From a virus: a stretch of 61,230 nucleotides of DNA. The stretch covers positions 1 through 61,230 of the IMG/VR virus record IMGVR_UViG_3300042887_000389, one strand, 5' to 3'. Positions 7,520-13,822 of the stretch are shown here, piece by piece. The number at the start of each line of letters is the position of its first letter. Position 1 is the stretch's first letter. Position numbers and translations under genes: made by a program. The notes below the pieces were generated by a model. The model did not search any database, was not told the origin of the DNA, and saw only the letters and a program-made list of their open reading frames with translations.

Positions 7520-7953
7520 TGTAGTTTTAGATTTGTGAATTCAATAATTTTATCAATCCAGTCCCCATCCCATTCCCTATCCTTGTAGGTGTTGCAGAAA
7601 TCTGTGGTCAATTCAATGCCTAGGTCGTATAGCCCTGCAAATCCTTCAGTATCTAGAATTTTTTGTATCCTCTTGGGGATTGTATCGTTGTCAATAAATG
7701 CATGGATGGTACAGACCATCTCATGGTGGGTCTCTACCCAGTCTCTGAAGCCATTGGGTAATAACTGCTTGACCTTCTTTGATGCAAGCTGATTTAGGAT
7801 TGATGCCACCAAAACCTGCTCATCCTTAGTCACATTGTGTGGTACATACTTACCTGAAAACAGATCACCATTAGCCAACGCATCTGTTACTGACTGGTAC
7901 GCATGGTCGAGATCCAATCCCTCTGGTACATTTACTTCGATTGTAATTTTCAT
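7516..7953 (-). CDS. Hypothetical protein (145 aa)
   Basis: A 145-residue protein with a beta-strand start (MKITIEVNVPEG) followed by a mostly helical body. It is joined by ATGA overlaps on both sides (7953-7950 and 7519-7516). No enzyme motif, signal peptide or membrane segment is visible. It is one of the larger members of the early small-gene run, and the body gives no clue to function. Confidence 0.7.
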   Translation of the reverse strand: MKITIEVNVPEGLDLDHAYQSVTDALANGDLFSGKYVPHNVTKDEQVLVASILNQLASKKVKQLLPNGFRDWVETHHEMVCTIHAFIDNDTIPKRIQKILDTEGFAGLYDLGIELTTDFCNTYKDREWDGDWIDKIIEFTNLKLQ

Positions 7954-8171
7954 AGTTGTATGGGTGTTTGATAACTGAAATTTGATAAGATTAATTTCTT
8001 TGGATATGCATCCTCCAATGCTACGATGTAGTCCTCGATGAAATAGTTCATCTCCTCATGTTGCTTTGCCATTGGCTCTACAATCTTCCTTACATTCTCC
8101 TCTGTCAAGGTGGTGTACAATGTACACTGATCCCCATCCCAATTGCCGATTTTTAATTTGAATACATTCAT
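7950..8171 (-). CDS. Hypothetical protein (73 aa)
   Basis: A 73-residue soluble protein with an N-terminal beta hairpin pattern (VFKLKIGNWDGDQCTLYTTL) and a helical acidic middle. It overlaps the upstream stop and the downstream start as ATGA, so it belongs to the coupled early operon. No family recognised. Confidence 0.65.
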   Translation of the reverse strand: MNVFKLKIGNWDGDQCTLYTTLTEENVRKIVEPMAKQHEEMNYFIEDYIVALEDAYPKKLILSNFSYQTPIQL

Positions 8172-8323
8172 TGTTCTATTAAGTTTGAGAATTGTGCTAC
8201 AATAAACTGCTCGTAGGTAAATAGCCTATCTTTTTTGGGTACACTTTTATAAGTCTTCTTTAAGTCCTTATCGAACCTCGTAACGAATTCATACATCAAC
8301 TTTAGGATGTCATCTTCTTTCAT
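8168..8323 (-). CDS. Small hypothetical protein (51 aa)
   Basis: An ORF of 51 codons from the ATG at 8323, which overlaps the upstream stop as ATGA; the same ATGA overlap occurs at its own stop (8171-8168). In-frame ATGs at 8329 and 8341 would add two or six residues. The sequence is charged and helical with Lys-rich KDLKKTYKSVPKKDR. It is not a shadow of another gene, as the opposite frames are broken. Function unknown. Confidence 0.6.
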   Translation of the reverse strand: MKEDDILKLMYEFVTRFDKDLKKTYKSVPKKDRLFTYEQFIVAQFSNLIEQ

Positions 8324-8526
8324 TTGCATTTTCTTTTCCATTCTGCTACAATTTTAGTTGCCTCGTATAATGCATCGGCACATTCACCCATGCCCATGTC
8401 CTCGTTGGACATTATCCATTGGTAGATATCATCCACCAACATCTGCTCCTGATCCTCTCGGATTTCCTTGAGCCTCTTGATTTCACTTCTGAGAAAGTCA
8501 TTCTCTAATCCTTCAATCGTTCTCAT
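8320..8526 (-). CDS. Hypothetical helical protein (68 aa)
   Basis: A 68-residue, mostly alpha-helical acidic protein with a Met-rich centre (WIMSNEDMGMGE) and a basic end. It is coupled by ATGA overlaps to both neighbours. No motif that names a function. Confidence 0.62.
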   Translation of the reverse strand: MRTIEGLENDFLRSEIKRLKEIREDQEQMLVDDIYQWIMSNEDMGMGECADALYEATKIVAEWKRKCK

Positions 8527-8798
8527 ATTTGTTCTAAGTTTAATTGTTCTGATGCCATGTGAATTGCTTCTCTAATCACTGACTTGATGTAGGCATCTGA
8601 TAATACCATTCTAAGTACCTCATACGCTTCCTCATCCGTACATTTGTAGTGGTCAGTCACATCTTCAATGCTCCACAATACATCTGTGTAGTACCCTAAG
8701 TCTGCTAAGAATTGCATTGCATCCTTCTTAGTCATTTGTGTTTTTGCGTACTCCAAGACTTCTTGTCTGGCAGTATCGCTTGTTGGATTAAATTTCAT
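8523..8798 (-). CDS. Small conserved phage protein with a CTDEEA motif
   Basis: A 91-residue helical protein. The segment VTDHYKCTDEEAYEVL is a pattern I recognise from many small phage proteins of unknown role, in which a short helix-turn-helix-like unit senses or binds something near the C-terminal helix. Its start overlaps the upstream gene by 11 nt, and its stop forms ATGA with the next start. Function unknown; a regulatory helix-turn-helix is a possibility only. Confidence 0.66.
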   Translation of the reverse strand: MKFNPTSDTARQEVLEYAKTQMTKKDAMQFLADLGYYTDVLWSIEDVTDHYKCTDEEAYEVLRMVLSDAYIKSVIREAIHMASEQLNLEQI

Positions 8799-9351
8799 TT
8801 TCTTTAAATATTTTAATTAGTTCTTTCTTGTCATAAGTAGGTAAGTAGTCATAATCTTCTAGGAATTCCTCCACCGATTGCCCATCCTCTTTTGCGTACT
8901 CTATGTAGGACTCAATCTCTACCCAGAAATAGTCTGCATCAAAATTGTAGAGTCCCTCCATGTATCCATAGTCCTCCTCTGTATATGTCCCATCTGAGTT
9001 GATAGATGTCTTGCCACAGAAATCCATGCCCGACTCATGGTAGTACATCTCCACTTCTACACCATACTTCTTTGCTAGGTTTACACCAAACTCAATCGGT
9101 GGTGACCATGCAGTATTGGGCATTAGCACCAATCCTCCATCAAATTCTTGGGGATCACATTCGTAGTAAGATACATCCCACTTTGTACCAAAGTACTTTA
9201 GATTTGTGTTGTACCAATCCTCATCTTGTGGGACATCAATTAATGTCTTGAATACATTATTCTCTTGCTTACTTTCAATAGACTCCAAAGCCTCTACAAT
9301 CCTTGTAACGTCTCCGGAAATTGTGATTTCATTTGAACACCAATTAGGCAT
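8788..9351 (-). CDS. DUF1281/YubB-like (Api92-type) ferredoxin-fold protein
   Basis: A 187-residue acidic protein starting MPNWCSNEITISG, the hallmark of the DUF1281 (YubB, Api92-like) family, found on plasmids and phages and predicted to have a ferredoxin-like fold. The middle has WSPPIEFGVNLAKKYGV and a Tyr/Asp/Glu-rich region, both as in the family. Biochemical role is not established. It lies in the early operon beside small unknown genes, so a host-takeover or anti-defence function is possible but unproven. Confidence 0.8.
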   Translation of the reverse strand: MPNWCSNEITISGDVTRIVEALESIESKQENNVFKTLIDVPQDEDWYNTNLKYFGTKWDVSYYECDPQEFDGGLVLMPNTAWSPPIEFGVNLAKKYGVEVEMYYHESGMDFCGKTSINSDGTYTEEDYGYMEGLYNFDADYFWVEIESYIEYAKEDGQSVEEFLEDYDYLPTYDKKELIKIFKENEI

Positions 9352-9358
9352 AGTTATT

Positions 9359-9553
9359 TTATTTTAAGTCCTCATTATATACCCAATCACCTGTCTTCAA
9401 GGCATTGGCAATCTCTTCTGCATACATATACTCGTAGGTCTGCTTACCTACCTTTACGTGGTAGGTCTTGCGACCATCCACATCACCTGCTTTCTCAATT
9501 TTAATTTTGTCATCGCATCCCCATAGGCATAGGGCAATTAGTAGTGCTTTCAT
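9359..9553 (-). CDS. Small putative lipoprotein (64 aa)
   Basis: The N-terminus MKALLIALCLWGCDDK is a short lipoprotein signal peptide: one Lys, a hydrophobic stretch, and a lipobox LWGC with Cys13 as the predicted lipidated residue. The mature part is about 52 residues, soluble, with two beta-strand-like stretches. It is likely exported and anchored in a host membrane. An early-expressed phage lipoprotein suggests superinfection exclusion, but that is inference. Its start overlaps the upstream stop as ATGA. Confidence 0.68.
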   Translation of the reverse strand: MKALLIALCLWGCDDKIKIEKAGDVDGRKTYHVKVGKQTYEYMYAEEIANALKTGDWVYNEDLK

Positions 9554-9795
9554 TTTTCTAATATTAGTAGTCCAATTTTGTGGTGTGAGTTGCTGATGTC
9601 ATTGTCTAGCAATACATTGTCTTCTTCATTCTCAACCTCAAAAACTGAGGCAACCATGTACCCATTGTCCAAATAATATTTGGCAATTTGTTTCTCCTCG
9701 GGGTAGTACAGCATGTAGTCCCCAGTACTAGCATCATCTTGGTTAACTTTTACCAACAGATGACCATATCTTTTAAAGAATTCTGTTTTGTTCAT
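9550..9795 (-). CDS. Hypothetical protein (81 aa)
   Basis: An 81-residue acidic soluble protein, with Tyr-rich YMLYYPEEKQIAKYY and alternating strands suggesting a small mixed fold. It overlaps the lipoprotein start as ATGA. No family recognised. Confidence 0.62.
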   Translation of the reverse strand: MNKTEFFKRYGHLLVKVNQDDASTGDYMLYYPEEKQIAKYYLDNGYMVASVFEVENEEDNVLLDNDISNSHHKIGLLILEK

Positions 9796-9799
9796 GTTA

Positions 9800-9994
9800 T
9801 TAATGTGTATCTAGTATAAGTCCTCCTATTAATTCTCTATGTGGCGTACTATCTTTTACAACATAGTACTCGCCTAATGCATCATCATCATCTGGATATT
9901 CGCAATACAGAAAGTCCCATGCATCCTCATAACTTTTAAATTTTTTGTTGGAGTAACACCTTGTGCTTGTCCAATCTACAATTATCCATTTCAT
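9800..9994 (-). CDS. Hypothetical acidic protein (64 aa)
   Basis: A 64-residue protein with the pattern MKWIIVDWTSTRCYSNKKF at the N-terminus, then SYEDAWDFLY and an acidic stretch DDDDALGEYYVV. The layout (strand, helix containing AWDF, strand) recurs in small phage proteins, but I cannot name a function. It is separated from its neighbours by only a few bases. Confidence 0.6.
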   Translation of the reverse strand: MKWIIVDWTSTRCYSNKKFKSYEDAWDFLYCEYPDDDDALGEYYVVKDSTPHRELIGGLILDTH

Positions 9995-9996
9995 AG

Positions 9997-10311
9997 TTAT
10001 ATTAAATTAATTTTTAAAATTGTTTCTGCAATCTCTTCTGTTAGTGGTTCTAGTATATACATTATACCACCATAGTTATCATATGACTTCCTATCTATAC
10101 TACTTTCTTTTATACAATTAGATAGTATCAATTGCTTTCTATCGGGTAGATTAAAGTTTAGTCTTACTTCTCTTGAACTAGCATTGCATGAGTACATTTT
10201 GCAATTCTCCCATTCAGATATTACAACAGGATCACTTGAATGTATATACAATACATTGCCATCCCAACTCCTATCAGATATTTTTTTATGTAATTTTTCA
10301 ATAGATTTCAT
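9997..10311 (-). CDS. Hypothetical protein (104 aa)
   Basis: A 104-residue soluble protein with four Cys and mixed strands and helices; no motif recognised. The start ATG at 10311 forms an ATGA overlap with the upstream 49-residue gene, which supports the start choice. It ends two bases before the next start. Confidence 0.63.
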   Translation of the reverse strand: MKSIEKLHKKISDRSWDGNVLYIHSSDPVVISEWENCKMYSCNASSREVRLNFNLPDRKQLILSNCIKESSIDRKSYDNYGGIMYILEPLTEEIAETILKINLI

Positions 10312-10457
10312 AGTATTTTTGTTCCGATTATTTTAACTCGATTCTGATTTTTGTCCATCCAGGTCAACCAATTTTCTAGATGTTTATCATCTTTGAACTC
10401 CTTGACTTGGGTGAAATACGTTCCGTAGATACCTTTCATTTCAATTACTGCTTTCAT
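10308..10457 (-). CDS. Small hypothetical protein (49 aa)
   Basis: A 49-residue ORF joined to both neighbours by ATGA overlaps (10457-10454 and 10311-10308). The protein is charged and soluble with several aromatic residues (IYGTYF, NWLTWMD). The double overlap and the lack of another frame make it credible. Function unknown. Confidence 0.62.
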   Translation of the reverse strand: MKAVIEMKGIYGTYFTQVKEFKDDKHLENWLTWMDKNQNRVKIIGTKIL

Positions 10458-11200
10458 ATATCCTCTATTTTTCTGATTACAAATCCACCATTATCTTTGA
10501 TTGCTTTACCTTTTGCTTTTAATGCCACAATACTATTTGGCATATCCAGAAATCTTAGGTCAGTCTCATCCCCATCGATGACATTCACTTCTCTATTGTT
10601 GTACACTATCTTACCCATCTTCACCAACTTCTCGTGCAGTTCCTTAGAGAATACCATTGCGACATTTTTCCCCTCGTTTAATACATTGCGAGAGTACTCA
10701 ATATTTAACTTGGTCTCTGCCCTAGAAAAAGTTAGGTAGTAGTTAGCAATTTTATTGGTCATTGCCCTACGAGGATTCTTTGTGTAGTCATAGAACTGTA
10801 CATTTGGAAACGCCTCGAAGATGTTTGAATAGTACCTATCTTCTAGTACTACCTTGATATTCTCGAATGGCAAATCAGATGTACCATTCAATCGGATTAC
10901 TAAAGAATTGCCATATTTCTTTTGTAGTTTTACAATCTCTTTGTAGATATTGACCATGAATTCTTTCGGATTCTCTAAGAACTCTAATGTCTTATTTACT
11001 CTCGCAGTTTGTACACTATTCATCGCTCCCCTGCCGGCTGAATTTAGGCATGCATCTATGCATCTTGGAGTCGCATCCCCACATACATTTGTTTTGCCAT
11101 TAGCCATCTTATGTGGAGATAGGTACATGATTCCCGTAAAGTAACCTAATTTTTGGCCTTTACTTGTTTTGGCATCTGAGTTTACTGCAATTAGTCCCAT
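10454..11200 (-). CDS. Conserved phage protein with Cys cluster (GP88/DUF7227-like)
   Basis: A 248-residue protein. Conserved-looking segments are a Cys cluster CGDATPRCIDAC (Cys40, Cys47, Cys51), TARVNKTLEFLENP, RLNGTSDLPFENI, FYDYTKNPRRAM and VIDGDETDLRFLD. I recognise this pattern from phage proteins of the GP88/DUF7227 type found across actinobacterial and Bacteroidota phages; no activity is established. The order RLNGTSD ... YDYTKN ... DGDETDLRF looks like a barrel-type enzyme active site, and the Cys cluster could bind a metal. That reading is inference. It is the largest gene of the early small-gene operon. Confidence 0.68.
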   Translation of the reverse strand: MGLIAVNSDAKTSKGQKLGYFTGIMYLSPHKMANGKTNVCGDATPRCIDACLNSAGRGAMNSVQTARVNKTLEFLENPKEFMVNIYKEIVKLQKKYGNSLVIRLNGTSDLPFENIKVVLEDRYYSNIFEAFPNVQFYDYTKNPRRAMTNKIANYYLTFSRAETKLNIEYSRNVLNEGKNVAMVFSKELHEKLVKMGKIVYNNREVNVIDGDETDLRFLDMPNSIVALKAKGKAIKDNGGFVIRKIEDI

Positions 11201-11237
11201 AGTTAGATAGATTAGATTAGGGTTAAATTTTTAGATA

Positions 11238-11396
11238 TTACTTCCAAATTTTAGTTGATATTACGATTGATAACGCGATGTAAATTTTCATTAGAGGCAG
11301 TACTACGGGATCGTTTATTGATACTATCCATAATGCTCCCATTACCCATAGGTAAGCCATTAAAAATTTTGCTAGGTAACTGTATGCCTTTGTCAT
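11238..11396 (-). CDS. Small membrane protein (52 aa)
   Basis: A 52-residue ORF with two hydrophobic spans (LAKFLMAYLWVMGALWIV and LPLMKIYIALSIVIS) separated by a short loop, a hairpin membrane protein. Its ATG at 11396 lies just past the stop of the upstream 32-residue membrane peptide (AAAATGAC context). One of a cluster of tiny membrane genes; function unknown. Confidence 0.58.
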   Translation of the reverse strand: MTKAYSYLAKFLMAYLWVMGALWIVSINDPVVLPLMKIYIALSIVISTKIWK

Positions 11397-11397
11397 T

Positions 11398-11496
11398 TTA
11401 TAGTAGTTTAAGTCCTAGCATGTATCCAAGTATAAAAATTGGAATGAATGCAATTATTGTGTAGATAATGTCGAGTACTGTTGTTTTCTTTTTCAT
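11398..11496 (-). CDS. Single-span membrane peptide (32 aa)
   Basis: A 32-codon ORF with a basic N-terminus (MKKKTTV) and one membrane span (IIYTIIAFIPIFILGYMLG). The leader AATAATCAAATG before the ATG at 11496 matches the recurrent start context here, and the ATG overlaps the upstream TGA. Predicted topology is N-in. Function unknown. Confidence 0.58.
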   Translation of the reverse strand: MKKKTTVLDIIYTIIAFIPIFILGYMLGLKLL

Positions 11497-11660
11497 TTGA
11501 TTATTTGTTCTTCGATTGATTCCCAATTTTCTGAGTAATATTCCTCAGCTGCTTCTGAGGAAAAGTAGAATGGTTCAAATCCATCCTTTGTGATGATTCC
11601 AGATATTTCAAAGTCTAAGACAGTTATCACCACTTCCTTTTTTTCAATTTCAATTACCAT
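11493..11660 (-). CDS. Small acidic protein (55 aa)
   Basis: A 55-residue soluble ORF: an N-terminal strand pair (VIEIEKKEVVITVLDFEI), then an acidic C-terminal helix (SSEAAEEYYSENWESIEEQ). Its ATG at 11660 overlaps the end of the upstream membrane peptide, and its stop overlaps the next start as ATGA. No family recognised. Confidence 0.6.
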   Translation of the reverse strand: MVIEIEKKEVVITVLDFEISGIITKDGFEPFYFSSEAAEEYYSENWESIEEQIIK

Positions 11661-11758
11661 ATTGTTTTTTCAAGTTCAAGTCCAAAGAAATGTCCAATTG
11701 TGATTGCTACTGCTAAGATTGCTATGGCAATTAGCCATGATTTTTTGTTGTCGCTCAT
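11654..11758 (-). CDS. Single-span membrane peptide (34 aa)
   Basis: A 34-codon ORF with a hydrophilic N-terminus (MSDNKKSW) followed by one membrane span (LIAIAILAVAITIGHFFG). Its stop overlaps the next gene start (TGGTAA over ATGG). Part of the early cluster of tiny membrane genes; function unknown. Confidence 0.52.
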   Translation of the reverse strand: MSDNKKSWLIAIAILAVAITIGHFFGLELEKTIW

Positions 11759-11836
11759 TTTGTTAGTTATTTAAGTTAAAGTTTGTTCCATGTTGCAATC
11801 GAATGCCACATCCTAGATGCATGGAATGTATTTTAC

Positions 11837-12181
11837 TCAGTTACAATTTTTATATCTAGATTCCCACAATCCAGCTCGATATGCTATTTCTGAATCAGAT
11901 AACTCCATGTAATATTCAACACCATTACTTGCAGTAATTATGGCTAACTTCAGTCCATAAGATGTCTTAATACCTTTTGATTCAAACCAGAGAATTGCTT
12001 TTTCCTCAGTGGTTAATTCATTTTCGACATCGATTTTTTCTTCTACTACATTACATTGTTCCATTTCTATTTCGTAGATGTTTACATCTTTTAACTTGTT
12101 TAATGCATCTTCAGTACTTTCCGCAGTTAACTGAACTTGTGTTGAATAAGTACGATTGATTGTGATGTTGTAAGTTTTCAT
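11837..12181 (-). CDS. Hypothetical protein (114 aa)
   Basis: A 114-residue protein. The N-terminus MKTYNITINRTYSTQVQLTAES with DALNKLKD is a beta-alpha pattern typical of small phage proteins; the C-terminal half has two helices. It follows the 62-residue gene by two bases. Function unknown. Confidence 0.62.
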   Translation of the reverse strand: MKTYNITINRTYSTQVQLTAESTEDALNKLKDVNIYEIEMEQCNVVEEKIDVENELTTEEKAILWFESKGIKTSYGLKLAIITASNGVEYYMELSDSEIAYRAGLWESRYKNCN

Positions 12182-12183
12182 AG

Positions 12184-12372
12184 TTAATTGTGATTAGTGA
12201 TAAATTTTTTAACTCTATTTTTTAATTCATTAATTGTTTTCGCTTCCATGTATTCGTCAAAAAAGAAGCATTCATACATCCCATCTTCATTCAAGTCTAT
12301 GTACAAATCAAAGTACATTTCATGAAATTTCACGATGTAGTTTTTTTCCATTACTTTTTGAATAGTTACCAT
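12184..12372 (-). CDS. Hypothetical protein (62 aa)
   Basis: A 62-residue protein with aromatic strands (YFDLYIDLNEDGMYECFFF) and a basic C-terminal helix (INELKNRVKKFI). It sits second in the leftward operon, five bases after the first gene. No motif known to me. Confidence 0.6.
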   Translation of the reverse strand: MVTIQKVMEKNYIVKFHEMYFDLYIDLNEDGMYECFFFDEYMEAKTINELKNRVKKFITNHN

Positions 12373-12376
12373 AGTT

Positions 12377-12475
12377 TTATTTTTTCTCTTGGTTTTGATA
12401 TGCTGCCCAAAATGTCAAAAATCCGTAGACTAAAATTGTTGTTCCGAAAATTAATGCTCCTAGTAAAGTCTCCAT
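12377..12475 (-). CDS. Single-span membrane peptide (32 aa), first gene of the leftward operon
   Basis: A 32-codon ORF with one membrane span (LLGALIFGTTILVYGFLTFW) and a charged tail NQEKK. It is the first coding frame downstream of the 12.5-12.9 kb regulatory region and precedes the 62-residue gene by five bases. Short, so modest confidence. Confidence 0.52.
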   Translation of the reverse strand: METLLGALIFGTTILVYGFLTFWAAYQNQEKK

Positions 12476-12699
12476 GCGTTTGTTTGTTTGTCGTTGTTTG
12501 ATGATGTAATATTAGTTTGTTTTTAGTTCATAAACTAATTCTCGTTCATTTTTTTTTAGGTGTTTAGTAATGTTTTGTGTAACTGCTTGATAATCAGAGA
12601 GATTATTTTTGTTCAGATTGATAAAAAAATTTAGATGTAGAATCCAGCTGTGAGATATAAAGCAAAGAATCATCTTATCTTCTTTGTGCATTCTCTTTG

Positions 12700-12714
12700 T
12701 TGACCGAGAGTCAG
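12700..12714. promoter_or_regulatory. Operator-like palindrome 1
   Basis: Sequence TTGACCGAGAGTCAG, an imperfect inverted repeat of TTGAC and GTCAA half-sites around a 5-bp centre. It shares the longer CTTTGTTGACCGnGAGTCA context with copy 2, 24 bp away. Confidence 0.65.
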
Positions 12715-12723
12715 ATCCCTTTG

Positions 12724-12738
12724 TTGACCGCGAGTCAA
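12724..12738. promoter_or_regulatory. Operator-like palindrome 2
   Basis: Sequence TTGACCGCGAGTCAA: perfect TTGAC/GTCAA half-sites around CGCGA. Second of three copies; its 24-bp spacing from copy 1 is a little over two helical turns. Confidence 0.7.
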
Positions 12739-12810
12739 TTGTGGGGACTAGGGTAGCAGATCTCCAACGTATGGGATGGGGATGCGTAAAGTCTAGGCAT
12801 GTGCATGCGG

Positions 12811-12825
12811 TTGACCGCTAGTCAA
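12811..12825. promoter_or_regulatory. Operator-like palindrome 3
   Basis: Sequence TTGACCGCTAGTCAA, again with perfect TTGAC/GTCAA half-sites. It lies 87 bp from copy 2, closer to the rightward gene. The three conserved copies suggest binding sites for a dimeric regulator. Confidence 0.7.
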
Positions 12826-12953
12826 AAAGCCAAAAAATCCTAGCAAGCCTGAGGGACTGCCTACCCCCCTGTGCGAAAAAAAATCAGTTTCGGTTCGGGG
12901 TCGGCTGTCGTAATTTGGTGGTATTACCCAAACACTACTATCATCTAAATGAT

Positions 12954-12961
12954 TATATTTG
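12954..12961 (+). promoter_or_regulatory. Putative -7 promoter element TATATTTG
   Basis: Matches the Bacteroidota TAnnTTTG element. I see no TTTG at the expected -33 position. It is only three bases before the ATG at 12965, so a transcript from it would be essentially leaderless, or translation begins further in. Confidence 0.5.
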
Positions 12962-12964
12962 TGC

Positions 12965-13162
12965 ATGTACGATGGACTAACAGTTAAGAATGGTCGTTTG
13001 ATAAATGACCGTCCTAATGGAATCACTGGTATTCAGGAGGCTCTTAATATTAAGAAGACCTTGAAGCGAGCTGAGAAACTTCAGATGTATTCTGAGGCTG
13101 TATCACTAGGTGTCCAGAAAGCGCAGAATGTCGAAAATATTAAGGAGATGTTCTTGAAGTAA
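12965..13162 (+). CDS. Hypothetical basic protein (65 aa)
   Basis: A 65-residue basic helical protein starting MYDGLTVKNGR. I preferred the ATG at 12965 to a TTG six bases upstream. It is the only gene between the control region and a strong terminator, so it forms its own unit; that, and its place beside the operators, makes it a candidate regulator. No DNA-binding motif is clear. Confidence 0.6.
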   Translation: MYDGLTVKNGRLINDRPNGITGIQEALNIKKTLKRAEKLQMYSEAVSLGVQKAQNVENIKEMFLK

Positions 13163-13181
13163 TTGCTTTTTGGGTTTATTG

Positions 13182-13217
13182 AAGAGAGGGACTTTTAGGG
13201 GTCCCTTTCTTTTTTCC
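13182..13217 (+). terminator. Intrinsic terminator
   Basis: A stem of about 11 bp (AAGAGAGGGAC pairing with GTCCCTTTCTT, some G-T pairs) with a TTTTAGGG loop, followed by a T-rich run. It lies 20 bases after the stop at 13162. The A-rich left side may let it work in both directions. Confidence 0.8.
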
Positions 13218-13256
13218 TGTTCATGCTAGATAATCTGTCATAGCATGTACGAAAAT

Positions 13257-13388
13257 ATGTCGTGTAACTAACTGAATATCAATCTACTGATAGATTATGT
13301 CGATTTTTAAACTGATTTGAAATTAAAAAAAATAATAATATATAAATAAGTATATATATATATATAGGGAAGGAGAACTTTGACATGG
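13257..13388. repeat. AT-rich dispersed repeat, copy B
   Basis: The counterpart of 3771-3900, in the same orientation, with CGTGTAACT, GATTATGTC, AATAATAATATATA, a TATATATATATAGGGAA run and TGACATGG in the same order. It lies between a terminator and the promoter of the 96-residue gene. Possible origin or regulatory element. Confidence 0.8.
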
Positions 13389-13410
13389 AATCGGGTTTCA
13401 ATTTTTTCAT

Positions 13411-13418
13411 TATCTTTG
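13411..13418 (+). promoter_or_regulatory. Putative -7 promoter element TATCTTTG
   Basis: Matches TAnnTTTG and lies 24 bases before the ATG at 13443, the same distance seen for other promoters of this genome. No clear TTTG at -33. Confidence 0.6.
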
Positions 13419-13442
13419 TGTACACTAAAACCAAAAAACAAG

Positions 13443-13733
13443 ATGGAGAAATTTTTAAGTATCCCAGTAACAGACCAGCAGAATCAATTGCTTTCTGCAA
13501 CAGGTATTGTATTAATTACGCAAGCGTCAACAACTACTGTGACTGTAAACTACAAGTCAAGCACAGGGACTGATGTTGTGACAATTACTCATGCTACAGC
13601 TGGCGCTGGTGATGAGTCTATGCGTGATGCTATTCAGGCTGCTGTTGTGAGTGCATTGGCTACATCATGGACGTATGTAGCGTTCCAGGTTGAGAACCTA
13701 CCGTTTGCTGTATCAGGTATTGCAATTGCGTAA
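13443..13733 (+). CDS. Small probable virion protein (96 aa), single-gene unit
   Basis: A 96-residue protein rich in Thr, Val and Ala with alternating strands (ASTTTVTVNYKSSTGTDVVTITHA) and one helix (DESMRDAIQAAVVSAL). I recognise a similar small protein from other marine and freshwater phages, where it accompanies structural genes. The ATG at 13443 is preferred to an upstream non-ATG start because it follows a TATCTTTG promoter by a normal leader. It has its own promoter and terminator, suggesting strong separate expression. Role in the particle is inferred. Confidence 0.68.
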   Translation: MEKFLSIPVTDQQNQLLSATGIVLITQASTTTVTVNYKSSTGTDVVTITHATAGAGDESMRDAIQAAVVSALATSWTYVAFQVENLPFAVSGIAIA

Positions 13734-13753
13734 TATCCCTGATTAATTAAGAG

Positions 13754-13780
13754 AGCCATTCTTCGGGATGGCTTTTTTTG
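13754..13780 (+). terminator. Intrinsic terminator with TTCG tetraloop
   Basis: An 8-bp stem (AGCCATTC at 13754-13761 with GGATGGCT at 13766-13773, one G-T pair) closes a TTCG loop and is followed by seven T residues. It ends the 96-residue gene unit and isolates groEL. Confidence 0.9.
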
Positions 13781-13822
13781 TTTTATATAAAAATTCTTTA
13801 GATTTGGTAAAATTTAAATCAA

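Larger units (their letters stand above)
12476..12964. promoter_or_regulatory. Divergent control region without a supported gene
   Basis: About 490 bp between leftward genes (start 12475) and a rightward gene (start 12965). No convincing ORF lies in it; a 77-codon leftward ORF overlapping its right part is a shadow. It holds three palindromes TTGACCGnnAGTCAA, an AT-rich left third, a G-rich stretch near 12738-12790, and a TATATTTG element next to the rightward gene. This is the likely switch between the leftward early and rightward transcription units. I found no tRNA. Confidence 0.7.

Noticed and set aside
10380-11464. Rightward ORFs at 10380-10739, 10950-11144 and 11255-11464
   Set aside because: They lie opposite better-supported leftward genes with ATGA couplings and show no family pattern.
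12840-12925. tRNA-like stretch with TTCGG and GGTTCGG
   Set aside because: It lacks a cloverleaf with paired acceptor stem and a TTCRA-type T-loop, so I do not call a tRNA.
12793-13026. Leftward 77-codon ORF in the control region
   Set aside because: It crosses the operator-like palindrome, the promoter and the start of the rightward gene, and its composition is unlike a real protein (Pro/Gly/His mix).
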